Below are positions 1-10,293 of a stretch of 64,000 nucleotides of DNA, piece by piece. The stretch is from Moesziomyces globuligerus (taxonomy: Eukaryota > Basidiomycota > Ustilaginomycetes > Ustilaginales > Ustilaginaceae): NCBI GenBank assembly GCA_030849465.1, contig JARVLF010000004.1:62001-126000 (forward strand). Reading direction: 5' to 3'. A model generated the notes under the pieces. That model was not told the DNA's origin and searched no databases. It saw nothing but the letters and a program-made list of their open reading frames with translations. Both the position numbers and the translations under genes were made by a program. Numbering within the stretch: position 1 is the stretch's first letter; each line of letters begins with the position of its first letter.

Positions 1-1595
1 GCCAGACCGTCAAGTCGAATGTATGCCAAGAGGTGAGGCCAGTGAGCCAGATTGAAGCTTCGATGCCCGGCGCTGAGGCTGGTGGGGCGACTCGATGCTC
101 GTCGGCACATTCGGCGGTGCCGAGTGGAGGCGCACCGCCAGTGTGATGCGACTGAGCTTCCCGGTAGGGATGTTCGGCTTACGCACCGCTCGATGAATTT
201 GGACGGCGGCCGCACGTCACTGTCGACGCGCCTCGCTCGGACGCCTTGGCTCTGGCCAACCTTGTTTTGGGTCCCCCTTTTTGGTGCATCTGTCAGGTTC
301 CCGCGTCCGCCGCTGCTGCCGCCGCTGTGGCGCCTGCGCCTGCTGCAAAGGCACTGCAGCAGTTGCGGCCTCTTGCCTATTTTTGCTATCTTTTGCTATC
401 GAGACCGCCTGGCTCCACGCCCGCGATTCACGCGACGGCTTGCCCCCTGGGTCCAAGATCGTCATTGCTCGAGCTTCGAGCCGCTGACCGTCTCAGTCGG
501 CGAGGACCCTCGAGATCAGCGATCGTGCGACAGCTCGCGAAATGGCGGAGCGCACTCGGGGCAGCGTCCAAGCCCCAAGCTTGGCGTGGGATGCCATGCA
601 AGCTCGCTCGGTCATCGGTGTGCGCAAGTGGACGAGCGGCGCGAGTTTTTCCTGCATCGAGGATTCAGTAGCTACTGTAGCGTCGACGGCCTATTGATAA
701 CGCGCTGCACTGGCAGACTGTCGAGAGATATGCTTTGCCGGAGCTGAGCTGAGCTTCGCATGCAAGCCTACGCTCTGCGCTCGGCCATCGTCTGCACGCT
801 TTTGGCTCTCATGCACCTCATGCACCTCGAGCGAGTCTCTCTCCCGTGCCTTGCCAAAAAATTGCACTTCGCCTTCCGCCTCGCCTCGCCTCGCCTTGCT
901 TTGCTCGTCAGCCAGCCTTTCCGCTCTCATCGCCATGATCTACCTGAGCCCTGGAGCCCTGGATCCCTGAGGCCCTGAAGCCCTGAAGCAGGGCCTGCAG
1001 CCCTCAAGCCTCCCCGGACTTTGTGGAACCGAAGGCAACCTTATGCCGCACCCGTGACGGTGGTGTGCACTGCCCTTGCCCTCGCTCCTCCTACGACTTT
1101 CCAAGAGCCAAGCCTTCCTCGGTCATCCTCTCGACGGGTTGCCCCTAACCTCTGTTCTCTGCTCGTCTCTATCCTCCCGTCCCGCCGCCTTGCCTCCTGC
1201 ATCCACAACGTCGCTTCCATTCCCGCTTGCCTCACGCACAAACACGTCGGATCCACGTTGCTCGTCGCTACCGTCTTCACCGCATCCACCCCTCTCGACC
1301 CTCATCCTCCCTCTTATACCATCGCGACGTTGCAAACATCCAGCTTGCGCCCCTCTTTCCTTCTTCGGACCCCTTTGCCTCCTTCCTTCCCTGCCATCCG
1401 CGCATTCCTTTGATCGGCAACCTTCCGTCTCACCGTGACCCGGTTCGACAACGACACTCGCTACCCGTTGATCTCCCCTGTGACTCGGACGTCGTCCCTA
1501 GCGCTGCAAGCTCGTAGCATTCGCAAGTCTCGGCCATCCTCCTGTCGCTCCTCGCGCACGCAGTCGTCGGATCTTGCCTCGCCATCACGCTCAAC
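1..1595. other. Intergenic region upstream of the GH79-like gene
   Basis: I see no convincing gene. Open frames here lack recognisable domains and have the arginine-, serine- and proline-rich composition typical of chance frames in GC-rich DNA. Positions 951-1010 hold a run of imperfect repeats built on CCCTGAAG/CCCTGGAG. Positions about 880-900 hold a short CCTCG pentamer run like those near 9.5 and 10.3 kb. From about 1080 to 1590 the + strand is pyrimidine-rich (long CT stretches), as is common in fungal promoters and 5' leaders, so this is probably the leader of the gene that starts at 1596. Confidence 0.6.
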
Positions 1596-3845
1596 ATGCG
1601 TTCTTCCACCTCGGCGCTAGTCGCCACCTTGGTGTCGTCCTTCTGGCTCGCTCACTCGGCCTTCGCCGACGTCAACCTTTCCCCTGCCCTCAACGCCACA
1701 AATGCCGGCACCCTCTCAGTCACAATCAGCCCTTCCTACGTCGGCTTCGGTATCGAACCCTCAGACCTCATCGTCTACACCGGCTCAACAACCCCCAATC
1801 AGCTCACCTTCAACCTCCTCTCCAACCTGGCCAACTACACCGGCGCTCCCCCTCACATCCGTCTCGGCGGCAATGCAGGCGACACCATGCTGTACTCCGA
1901 GTCCACCTCGGGCACAGCTCTCCAGCAGAACTACAACCCCATCGGAAGCGGCAATGCCAGGCCCTCGGACTACTACACCTTCGGCCCAGACTTCTTAAAA
2001 GCCATGAACTTCTTCCCGGACGGAACTCCCATCACCTACGGCCTCAACCTCGCCTACACCGGCTCCGATGCCGTCGACCGCGTCGTTGCCCAGGCACAGG
2101 CCGCGTTCGAATACGTCGGTACGAGCGCCGACGGCGCCAAAATCGTCGGTCTCGAGATTGGAAACGAGCCAGACCTTTACATTGACCTCGGTTACCGCTC
2201 GCAGAACTGGTCCGTCAACGACTTCGGAAACGAGTGGTCCAGCCGAGCCGAGGCCGTCTACAACCAGGTCCTCAAGCCCCGAGGCATCAACTCCAACTTC
2301 TTCGAGGTGGCCACCACCGCCACCACGGCGACCAAGAACGGCCAACCCTTCCGCATCTCCAATCTCGTCAACACTGGCGTCGCCGCCGAAAACGGAATCT
2401 ACGTCGCTGGTTGGAACCAGCACGACTACTACTACTACGTCAACGTCTCCAACTACCAGCTCACCCTGCCCATCCTCCTCGATCTCTCCACCACCGTCAG
2501 CCAGTTCCGCGAGTGGTCCGGCCAGGTCCAGCAAGCGCTCGTCACGGGCAAGCCTTACTACCTCCGCGAGATGGGCAGCGTGGGTCCCAACGGTATTCCG
2601 GGCATCAGCGAGACCTTTGCCAATGCGCTCTGGACCTTCAACTTCTTCTTCTTCGCCGCGAGCATCCAGATCAGCAGTGTCCAGATGCACATGACTCAGT
2701 ATTCCATCGCAGCTCCTTGGCAGACCAACTACATGAACGGCCAAGGTCCTCACGTCCGACCCACCTACTACGCCTGGGCGGCCTGGTCGCAGATCATCGG
2801 CGCCACCTGCAACACCCGAATCGCCCAGATCTCGCTCAGCAATCAGCCCAGCTCGTACACCAACCGTATGAACGCCTTTGCCGTCTACCGTGGCAATGCT
2901 TTGGGCTCGGTTGTCATGATCAACACCCAGCCATACTACTCGACCAGCGGCAACCCAAGCTACCAGAACTTTGTTCTCAGCCTGCCCGGTCTGGCTGGTC
3001 GAACCGTCTGGCTCTCAACTCTCACCGCCGACGGCGTCGAGTCGACCCAGAACGTTCTGTGGAACGGGATCAGCTACGAGCAGAGTGGCAACGGACAGCC
3101 CCGCACCGTCAATGGTACCCAGTGGACCATGACCGTCGGCGCCGATGGCACACTCACCGTCCCCGTCCGCGACAGCCAGGTCGTCGTTGCCAGCACCTTC
3201 CGACTCGGCCGCGAAACCGTCAACACCGCCAACTGCGAGAATCTCGCCGCCAGCACTACCCCGGGCGCCAGCGGCACTTCCACTGGCTCGGGCAACGCTG
3301 CGCCAACCTTCAAGTCTACGAGCGGATTCAAGTCCGACATGCCGCTCAGCATGACTGCCATCATCGCTATCGCTGCAGGTGGCGGCGTCTTCCTGATTGC
3401 CCTGCTCGGCCTCTTCATCTGGTGCTGCGTCCGCTCGTGCAAGAAGAGCAACGCTCGCAAAGCCCGTTCGGCTGCTATTCTCAAGGCTCCGCCGCGTCAC
3501 GACGATCACCCACTCCTCGAGAGGGACCTTGCCGATGAGAGCCATGCCTCGTACCCGGCTTACCAGAACTCGCCTGGCCTTCGCGGCTGGGAGAGCCCGA
3601 TGACCTCGGTCAGCCACGGGCAGCAGGTGCACCCCTCGCAATCGTACCACAACGTGCAGCCCGAGTACGACTACGCACCCGCAGGCTACCAGTACCACCC
3701 ACAGCAGCCTCAGGTGATGCACTCCCCCACGCCGCAACAGACCCAACAGTACTACCAGCAGCACCCGGGCTACCTGCAAAACCCGTATCACAACTACGGT
3801 CACAGCCAGCAGGGCCATGGCCACGGTCATGGCCGCGCCTACTGA
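1596..3845 (+). CDS. GH79-like beta-glucuronidase-type glycosidase with membrane anchor
   Basis: A 749-residue protein, probably a cell-surface glycoside hydrolase of the GH79 / beta-glucuronidase C-terminal family, which removes glucuronic acid or related sugars from glycans. The first 24 residues are a signal peptide ending in a run like AHSAFA. The catalytic region covers about residues 27-540. The acid/base is probably Glu191 in EIGNEPDLY and the nucleophile Glu325 in LREMGSVG, both typical clan GH-A positions. Residues about 586-612 form a single hydrophobic segment followed by CCVRSCKK, so the enzyme domain should face outside. A tail of about 135 residues, rich in Gln, His, Pro and Tyr, should be cytoplasmic. 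The start is the first ATG of the frame and is followed directly by the signal peptide. The family is fairly clear; the substrate is not. No intron is needed. Confidence 0.8.
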   Translation: MRSSTSALVATLVSSFWLAHSAFADVNLSPALNATNAGTLSVTISPSYVGFGIEPSDLIVYTGSTTPNQLTFNLLSNLANYTGAPPHIRLGGNAGDTMLYSESTSGTALQQNYNPIGSGNARPSDYYTFGPDFLKAMNFFPDGTPITYGLNLAYTGSDAVDRVVAQAQAAFEYVGTSADGAKIVGLEIGNEPDLYIDLGYRSQNWSVNDFGNEWSSRAEAVYNQVLKPRGINSNFFEVATTATTATKNGQPFRISNLVNTGVAAENGIYVAGWNQHDYYYYVNVSNYQLTLPILLDLSTTVSQFREWSGQVQQALVTGKPYYLREMGSVGPNGIPGISETFANALWTFNFFFFAASIQISSVQMHMTQYSIAAPWQTNYMNGQGPHVRPTYYAWAAWSQIIGATCNTRIAQISLSNQPSSYTNRMNAFAVYRGNALGSVVMINTQPYYSTSGNPSYQNFVLSLPGLAGRTVWLSTLTADGVESTQNVLWNGISYEQSGNGQPRTVNGTQWTMTVGADGTLTVPVRDSQVVVASTFRLGRETVNTANCENLAASTTPGASGTSTGSGNAAPTFKSTSGFKSDMPLSMTAIIAIAAGGGVFLIALLGLFIWCCVRSCKKSNARKARSAAILKAPPRHDDHPLLERDLADESHASYPAYQNSPGLRGWESPMTSVSHGQQVHPSQSYHNVQPEYDYAPAGYQYHPQQPQVMHSPTPQQTQQYYQQHPGYLQNPYHNYGHSQQGHGHGHGRAY

Positions 3846-4558
3846 GGATCAGCGCGACCCTTATAGAATCTCTTTCCATTGCACTTCTCTTTGCGACTCA
3901 TTCCCCTGCTCGTTAGATCATCGTCATGCAGCCCACGGACTATCTCTCCCTTTCTGCCCTCACGGAATCGCCACTTGCTGATCTCGTCCTGGTTTCCTCG
4001 CTTCGTTCCACCCAAATACCCCTTGCTCGCGCTCCCCTGCCGAGTCCCATGCACGCTCTTTTCGTCATCACTCCGCTGGCCCCCTTCGTTACCTGCTCGC
4101 TGTCAGTGTTGTTGGTCCGCATTTGCCCACGCGCCCCGTCATTGTCATGTATCGAACGTTCTAGGTCTTTTGCCTCATCTTCGCCTTTGTCATAGTCTTC
4201 TTGTAGATTACACTCATTCGCTGCCACGTCGTTCGCACAAGGCGTCTCTCTTTGTGCACAATGCCAATGCATTCCAGTCAGCATGATCTTTCGGGTCGAA
4301 GTTCCTGAAAGTGATGCCTCCGATTTTTTCGTGCGCCTCCGATTTCTCGTGCGATGCGCTCCAGTCACATGGATGGGTGGGAATGTCGAGGCAAGGATTC
4401 CTTTCTCAACTCTCTCGGACGCAAGGTGCAACTGTCAGTCACTTCAGGGCACGGTCTCTGGACGATGATCATGAACGCGGGTATATTCGCATGTCGATCC
4501 GACGTCTAAGTAAATGCAGTCATGAAGAGATCATGTTTTGGTCGTGGGAATGAGCCAA
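3846..4558. other. Convergent 3' intergenic region
   Basis: This stretch separates the convergent ends of the GH79-like gene (+) and the P-type ATPase gene (-). It has no coding frame with a recognisable domain. I see nothing beyond probable 3' untranslated sequence and terminators for both genes. Confidence 0.5.
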
Positions 4559-7500
4559 TCACCAGGCGATCTTCGCAATGATGCTGTTGGGGAAGGTCCT
4601 GACGAGCAGCTTGCGGAGTTCGTCCATGGCGAGGATGCCAATGGCGAGGGGGATGGGGATGAACCAGAACTCGATGGGAATGGAAGCGGTGCCAAAGAGG
4701 TTCTGGATGCCCTTGACCTCGGTGACGAAGATCGCGATGACCAGAGCGCCGAGGGCACCGAGGAGGAGGTAGGGGTTGCGACGCTCCTTACGGATCGGGT
4801 CGGCCTGGAAGATCGAGAGACGCTTGTTGCGCACCGAGAGCAGGTTGCCCCACTGGAGGATGACGAGCGTGACAAAGTAAACGCACTGGCCGGTGCTGAG
4901 GAAGTGATTGAGCTCGTCCAGAGTGTAGCCGTGGAAGCCGTCTCCGAACTTCTCGAAGGCGAAGAACATGTCCCTGATGGGGATCTTGGCGTACTTCCAG
5001 ATGTAGAGGAAGAACATCGAGTGGGCAGTGATCGTCTCCATCATACCAATGAAGAGGTAGCTCTGTCCGTAGATCGACTTGTTGATCAGGTGATCGGTGT
5101 TGGGGTTCCTAGGCTCCAGGGAAAGCAGGTCGAACTCCTCCTTCTCGAAGATGAGCGTGAGACAGCACACCAAGTCGGTGAAGCAGCAGATGATGATCAT
5201 GAGGAAAGAGCTGAGGGGAAGAGGCACGCCGAAGAAGACGTTGAGGACGATCGGCCAGTCCTCGGACCAACTTCCTGCCGGGAGCAGATACGAAATGACC
5301 TTCTGCAGGTTCTGGAACACGAGTCGTCCGAGACGGATACCTTGGACGATCGAGCCGAAGTCACCCATGAGGACAAGGTCGGCAGCCTCCATGGCGACGT
5401 CCGAGCCGGAAACCATGGCAATGCCGACGTCGGCAGCCTTGAGCGCGGGCGCATCGTTGACACCATCACCGGTGACGGCCACAACGCAGCCACGGTCTCG
5501 GAGCTCGTTGACGATACGCAGCTTCTGCTCGGGCGTGGTGCGGGCGAAGACGATCTCCTCGTAGCGGCAGACCACGTCCCACTGCTGTTGCGTGATCTCG
5601 GGGATCTCCTTGCCCTCCACGAGCAGACCGGCTTCGATGACGTCCTTGGGTCCATTGAGCTTCTTGAGAGCCTTAGCACTGAGCTCGGGTCCGTTGGTGG
5701 CGAAGCGGTCCTTGGCATCGAAGTCAGCAATGCGGTCCGGCTCGCCGTTGTGGGTGAAGATACCGACCATCTTGCCGATGGCGGCCGCAGTGAGCGAGAA
5801 GTCGCCAGTCACCATGAAGAAGCGTGCGCCGGACCTGCGGCACTCGGCAACCGTGTGGCGGATGTCGGAGCGGGGAGGGTCCATGATTCCGAGAAGGCCC
5901 ATGACGACGAGGTCGCTCTCGCTGGCAGCGGCGACCTCAGCCTCGTACTCGCTGGTACCTGGCTTTGAGTAGGCGCTGAATTGGCGCTTGGCGAGCAGGA
6001 TGACACGCTCGCCGCGACGCGACCACGTTTCCTGCCTGTGAACGAGCTGGGATCGGGCGACTTCGTCGAAGATCTTGACATCGCCATCGACGGCGGAGTA
6101 GTAGTGCGAGATGCGGGGCATCAGGACATCCGGAGCGCCCTTGACGTACATGTCGTCGGCCGAGGTCGCGGCACTGTCACCGTTGGATCGCATCACGGTG
6201 AGCATAAACTTGTTCTTCGAGTTGAAGGGGACGTCGTAGACGCGTCGGTAGGCTGCCTTGATATCCTCCGAGCCTGAGAGCGATGCAGACAGACGAAGTA
6301 CGGCGGCATCCGTGGCGTTTCCCTGGACGCTGCGCTCTGCGATCGAAAGAGCTTCGGTGGCGGGGTCGAAGAAAGCATCGTTGCAAAGGGCCATTCCGTG
6401 CTTGAGCTGATCAAAGGCGGAGGAGTCCTGGACGCTGGTAACGTCGTCACGAGTCGTCTCCCTGTCGACGAAGCCGATCGAGGCGACCGACATCTTGTTC
6501 TCGGTGAGGGTGCCGGTCTTGTCGGAGCAGATGACGTTGACGCATCCGAGGGTCTCGACGGTGGCGAGCGACTTGGGCAGCACCTTGACGTCTCGCATGC
6601 GGCGGGCGATGAGCGAAAGGGTGAGAGCGACGGCGATCGGCATACCTTCGGGGATGAAGGCGACGACGAGACTCATCAGGTTGGTGAGAATGCCGACCGT
6701 GCTGAGGAAAGCGGGGTGGTCGCGTCGCAGCCAAGCGAGCCAGGTGATGAGCATGATGAGGACGAGCGTAACGGTGAGACCGATGATGATGTAGACGAAG
6801 CGCGAGATCTCCTTCTGGAGCCGGGTGGGCTTGTCCTTGTCATCGTTGGTGAGCTTGTTGATGCGACCCATGACGGTGCGCTGGCCAGTGAGGACGACGA
6901 TACCCGTGGCGTTACCGTTGCACACGTGGGTGCCGAGGAGGGCGACGTTCTTGGACTCGAGGAAGTTGGGGTCGGTGGCCTCGACCGTGCCGGAGATCTC
7001 TTCGGATTCACCAGTGAGCACGGAACGGTCGAACTTGAGATCGGCGGAAGCCTTGATGATGCGCATGTCGGCCGGAACCTTGTTACCCGTCGAGAGGACG
7101 ACGACATCACCGACGACGAGGTCGGACGCAGGCAGCGAGCGGTGCTCGCCATCTCGGATGACGACGGCGTTCTCGGGGAGGAGGTTGAGGATCGAGTTCA
7201 TGACCTTCTGGGTCGAGTAGTCCTGGAAGGCGTTGAAGAGGGCCTGGAAGAAGATGACGATGAGAACGACGATGGCGAGCGCGAGGTTGTACGGCTGGGG
7301 AGGGTTGCCGAGCGGCTTCCAGGAGATGAAGAAGATGATGACACCAATCCAGAGGATGGAGCAGAAGCCACCGAAAGTGTAGTTGAAGAGCTTGAGCCAG
7401 TACTTGTTCTTCTTCTGCACAAGCACGTTCTTGCCGTTGCGCTCGAGTCGACGCGTAGCAGCCGGACCATCGAGACCGGAGCTGGGCGACACATTGAACC

Positions 7501-7816
7501 TCTGAGCGAGTGCATCAGGCTCAACGGTGTGGTAGTCGAGCGAGCCGAAGAATTCGGTGTCAGAGAGGTTGGCCTTGTCGCCCTTGGCAGCATCGACAGC
7601 CTGCGACTCGTAGACCTGGATGCTCAGGGTGCGGAAGCCGAGGGGGATGTGCGAGCGCGTCGTCTGGGTGGTCTGGGTACGAGGGACCTTGATGCTGACG
7701 CGGGGAACCGCTGGGGCGGGGAGGCCCACTTGGCTGATCTCATTGCTTGGCTGGCGATAGACCTGATCCTTCTCGACGTCGTAGTCCGAGACGGACTTGG
7801 TGTCGGTGGACGACAT
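4559..7816 (-). CDS. P-type cation ATPase, ACU / type IIC-like
   Basis: A 1085-residue P2-type ATPase, intronless, starting at the ATG at 7816. The phosphorylation site is Asp432 in CSDKTGTLTENK. The hinge motif TGDGVNDAPALKAADVGIAM and the membrane-4 motif PEGMP are present. The C-terminal half carries GTD/FTD-type and PRNPNTDHL sequences that recall animal Na+,K+-ATPase alpha subunits (type IIC) more than fungal ENA pumps. Known from the family: in Ustilago maydis the ACU ATPases (acu1, acu2) form a fungal cluster closest to type IIC and mediate high-affinity Na+ and K+ uptake at the plasma membrane. I infer that this is an ACU-type transporter, but a general type IIC pump cannot be excluded by eye. 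A TATA-like site lies at 7962-7969. The neighbours are unrelated. Confidence 0.8.
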   Translation of the reverse strand: MSSTDTKSVSDYDVEKDQVYRQPSNEISQVGLPAPAVPRVSIKVPRTQTTQTTRSHIPLGFRTLSIQVYESQAVDAAKGDKANLSDTEFFGSLDYHTVEPDALAQRFNVSPSSGLDGPAATRRLERNGKNVLVQKKNKYWLKLFNYTFGGFCSILWIGVIIFFISWKPLGNPPQPYNLALAIVVLIVIFFQALFNAFQDYSTQKVMNSILNLLPENAVVIRDGEHRSLPASDLVVGDVVVLSTGNKVPADMRIIKASADLKFDRSVLTGESEEISGTVEATDPNFLESKNVALLGTHVCNGNATGIVVLTGQRTVMGRINKLTNDDKDKPTRLQKEISRFVYIIIGLTVTLVLIMLITWLAWLRRDHPAFLSTVGILTNLMSLVVAFIPEGMPIAVALTLSLIARRMRDVKVLPKSLATVETLGCVNVICSDKTGTLTENKMSVASIGFVDRETTRDDVTSVQDSSAFDQLKHGMALCNDAFFDPATEALSIAERSVQGNATDAAVLRLSASLSGSEDIKAAYRRVYDVPFNSKNKFMLTVMRSNGDSAATSADDMYVKGAPDVLMPRISHYYSAVDGDVKIFDEVARSQLVHRQETWSRRGERVILLAKRQFSAYSKPGTSEYEAEVAAASESDLVVMGLLGIMDPPRSDIRHTVAECRRSGARFFMVTGDFSLTAAAIGKMVGIFTHNGEPDRIADFDAKDRFATNGPELSAKALKKLNGPKDVIEAGLLVEGKEIPEITQQQWDVVCRYEEIVFARTTPEQKLRIVNELRDRGCVVAVTGDGVNDAPALKAADVGIAMVSGSDVAMEAADLVLMGDFGSIVQGIRLGRLVFQNLQKVISYLLPAGSWSEDWPIVLNVFFGVPLPLSSFLMIIICCFTDLVCCLTLIFEKEEFDLLSLEPRNPNTDHLINKSIYGQSYLFIGMMETITAHSMFFLYIWKYAKIPIRDMFFAFEKFGDGFHGYTLDELNHFLSTGQCVYFVTLVILQWGNLLSVRNKRLSIFQADPIRKERRNPYLLLGALGALVIAIFVTEVKGIQNLFGTASIPIEFWFIPIPLAIGILAMDELRKLLVRTFPNSIIAKIAW

Positions 7817-7961
7817 TATGGCGCTGGCAAGGTCTGTCGACTATTGAGCAGACGGAGAGATGAGGCCAAGGCCAACCGGAAGGGTCGGAGGATCGAGGAG
7901 GATGGAAGGATAGCGGAAAGGACAAAGGACGAGGGAAGATGGACGAGGAGAGCTTTGATCT

Positions 7962-7969
7962 CTTTTATA
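7962..7969 (-). promoter_or_regulatory. TATA box of the P-type ATPase gene
   Basis: On the minus strand the sequence reads TATAAAAG, about 146 bases upstream of the ATPase start codon. It is a close match to the consensus and the only one seen close upstream of that start. Confidence 0.5.
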
Positions 7970-8737
7970 GTCTCAGGTCGTCAAGCGTAGGCAGAGTGCA
8001 AGGGGGGAAGGGGCGCCTTGTCGCCAAACCGGGAAGGCGTTCGTGGGTACAGGGGGTGACAGCCACCCTCGGATGCAGGTGAGGCAAAAGAGAAGACGTT
8101 GCTATGCACAGCGTCGCCGAGGGTTGAGGGGATTTCGCTAGCGGTGGTACCACGTTGGCGAAGCGGTGGGCTGAAGACCGATGCGAGGTAAAAAAACCCC
8201 TCCGGATAGCGTGCAGGATACAAGGTGCCTGAGCGAGGGGAACGGCAGAGGGAGGGGAGTCTTTGCCACAAAGATCTGCGATCCGGCTCAGGAACGGTAC
8301 ATGGCACTGAGGCGATGAAACGATGGGCTCAATTGAGACCTTGCGTGGCTCTCGCGAGATGGGCAGCGGAAGAGCGCATCGAGGCAGGTGAACAAACACG
8401 TCAGTTGGGCCAGGGCTCCTAGGCGTATGTCTGGCCCAACGGTCCGGCGTCGACGGGAAGCGTTCATTTTGGGTGCAGGGAGGCGCAAGGAGACGATACG
8501 CTGGAAACATGTCCGCCGGCAGCGGCGGGCGAGCGTGACGCCGATCATACGGCGACTGGGACAAAAGACGGATCGGTTGCGAGGAGGAGGAGGACGAGCA
8601 AACACAGGCAGGGTCTAGGGTTGGAGAAAAGGGGGACGAGGCAAGAGCTAATTCGGCCAGCGTCCAAGGGATGCGGAGGCAGAGGGGTGAGGGTGAGGGT
8701 GAGGGCCGAGGGTGTGTGGGTGCTGCATGCGCGAGGT

Positions 8738-8753
8738 GGGGGGGGGGGGGGGG
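8738..8753. repeat. G16 homopolymer
   Basis: Sixteen G in a row on the + strand, preceded by GAGGT and followed by ATGACGG. It lies in the gene-free region next to GGGTGA repeats at about 8685-8704. The length may be uncertain because of sequencing error. Confidence 0.9.
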
Positions 8754-9036
8754 ATGACGGGCATGGCCGAGCCACACGGAACGGAATCCAATTGAGCTGA
8801 GCGAATTTGGACGAGGATGCGTGGCGTGGCAGATGCGGAGCCTGACAGCTGACAAACGGCGGCAAGAGGATTCTACCAAGTGCGAGCCCAACGCTGGACC
8901 GCGACGAGTGGTACTCGGAGCAAGGTGGCGCGAGCCAATGGACACTGTGGTTCTAAGGGTGCGATTCGACTGGGACCGCCATCTTGCGAGATCTACGACA
9001 CCGCTGGCAGGAGAGGGTGAAAGTGAGCGTGAGGGA

Positions 9037-9048
9037 TTAGGGTTAGGG
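9037..9048 (+). repeat. Two TTAGGG units
   Basis: Two adjacent TTAGGG units matching the fungal telomere repeat, in a purine-rich stretch. Two units can occur by chance, so an old telomere origin is only a remote possibility. Confidence 0.4.
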
Positions 9049-9317
9049 GCATGGCAGACACGGAGCAGGAAGACATCATATCAGTGCCAAACGAGCGAGG
9101 TGGTGTTTGGCTAGCCGATGCCCCGAGCCCTGAACCCATCCACAGCCACTGCATATCTTGTGTCTCTCTCTATTTCGAGTGCAGCTGTCGAGTGGGCGGC
9201 TTGCAGCGTGGAGTGGAGTGGGTCCAGGGCTGAAGATGCGCGTCTCGAGGGTTGAGGGTTGGCAGAAGGGCGATTCCATCTCAGTCCCATCTGAGCCCGT
9301 CGTCCCGATGGGAGGTC

Positions 9318-9318
<1 letters not shown>

Positions 9319-9354
<36 letters not shown>
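9319..9354. repeat. T36 homopolymer (A36 on the minus strand)
   Basis: Thirty-six T in a row on the + strand. Read on the minus strand it is an A36 tract such as is left at the 3' end of a retroposed transcript. I find no reverse transcriptase and no target-site duplication around it, so it may also be a simple slippage tract. Confidence 0.9.
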
Positions 9355-9525
9355 CGCGAGACAAGAATGTTACACCTGCGTTCACACGCAAAATTGACCA
9401 GCATTTTCTTGGGACGAGATGTAAGCAATATCTACGTAACATAATTTATGAATTTGCTTCGACCCCTCCCGCGTTTTCACATCGCCTCAGCTCGCCCCTC
9501 CGCTTCGACCGGGGACCTTTGTTTG

Positions 9526-9565
9526 CGAGGCGAGGCGAGGCGAGGCGAGGCGAGGCGAGGCGAGG
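9526..9565. repeat. CGAGG pentamer, eight copies
   Basis: Eight perfect head-to-tail copies of CGAGG, followed by CGGTG. The same pentamer in the other orientation (CCTCG, CGCCTCGCGA) recurs at about 885-900 and 10254-10293, which suggests one microsatellite type spreading or recurring in the intergenic DNA of this region. Confidence 0.9.
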
Positions 9566-10253
9566 CGGTGCGACCCCGATCTTTGGGAGACTGTCGCAAA
9601 CGTAAGTTCTGGTCTCGCTACATGGGGTTAGAGCTGCATGGGAGTGAAGCTGAAGCTGACGTGTGCTTGGAACTCCGCAAATCAAGGTTGCTCAGCTGCA
9701 TTCGTCGGGGTCTGTGCTTCGCGGTGTGTCACAATCCGGGATACCAGGAGCAGCAAGGCTGTGCACAGAGCTGCTTGGCGGTGCGACGACGGGTTCAAGG
9801 TTCGGACCGAAGCGTTTGCTTTGGCCAAGCCGATGAGGCCTGCAGACGTGCTTGCCGGGCTTATCAGTCATCCAAAAGGCAAAGCTGAATCAAGATCCAA
9901 CGAGATGGAAGGGAGTCTGTTAGGCGAGCATCGCACTGAGGTTGCGGATGAAAGCATGTAGGCGGATTTCAGTGAAGCTCGGAGAATGCGTCGGTGATTT
10001 CTCCGGTGGCTCTCGCTAAGCTCTGGGAAAGGGCGAGTGTCGCCAAACAGAGGTAGCAACCTGCTAGCAACCTGCTCGGGTAAGCTCCGGACATGAAACT
10101 GTCAGGGGGGCGGCTCCGAGAGCGGAAAGGCATCTCAAAGTGAATGCTGTACGGCACCAGGGAGGGAGGGGTGATTTGCAGCCTGCGGCTACAGCGGGTG
10201 GGCCGACGGTTGAGGCTGCCACCCCAGCTGCAGGCCATGACACGTTTTCGCTC

Positions 10254-10293
10254 GGCTCGCCTCGCCTCGCGACGCCTCGCGACGCCTCGCGAG
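10254..10293. repeat. CGCCT / CGCCTCGCGA repeat
   Basis: GCTCGCCTCGCCTCGC is followed by two further copies of the unit GACGCCTCGC. The core is the reverse complement of the CGAGG pentamer at 9526-9565. No coding frame is recognised across it. Confidence 0.7.

Noticed and set aside
52..747. Open frame at the left end
   Set aside because: Arg- and Ser-rich, no domain, no promoter and overlapping open frames on both strands.
6398..7990. Long open frame antisense to the P-type ATPase
   Set aside because: It mirrors the conserved ATPase codons; its acidic low-complexity translation has no domain. The same holds for long frames antisense to HSP104, the aldehyde dehydrogenase and the Tvp38-like gene.
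9037..9048. Interstitial telomere
   Set aside because: Only two TTAGGG units in a G-rich stretch; chance is enough to explain them.
9319..9354. T36 as a retrotransposon tail
   Set aside because: No reverse transcriptase, no target-site duplication and no gene-like sequence next to it were found, so it is listed only as a repeat.
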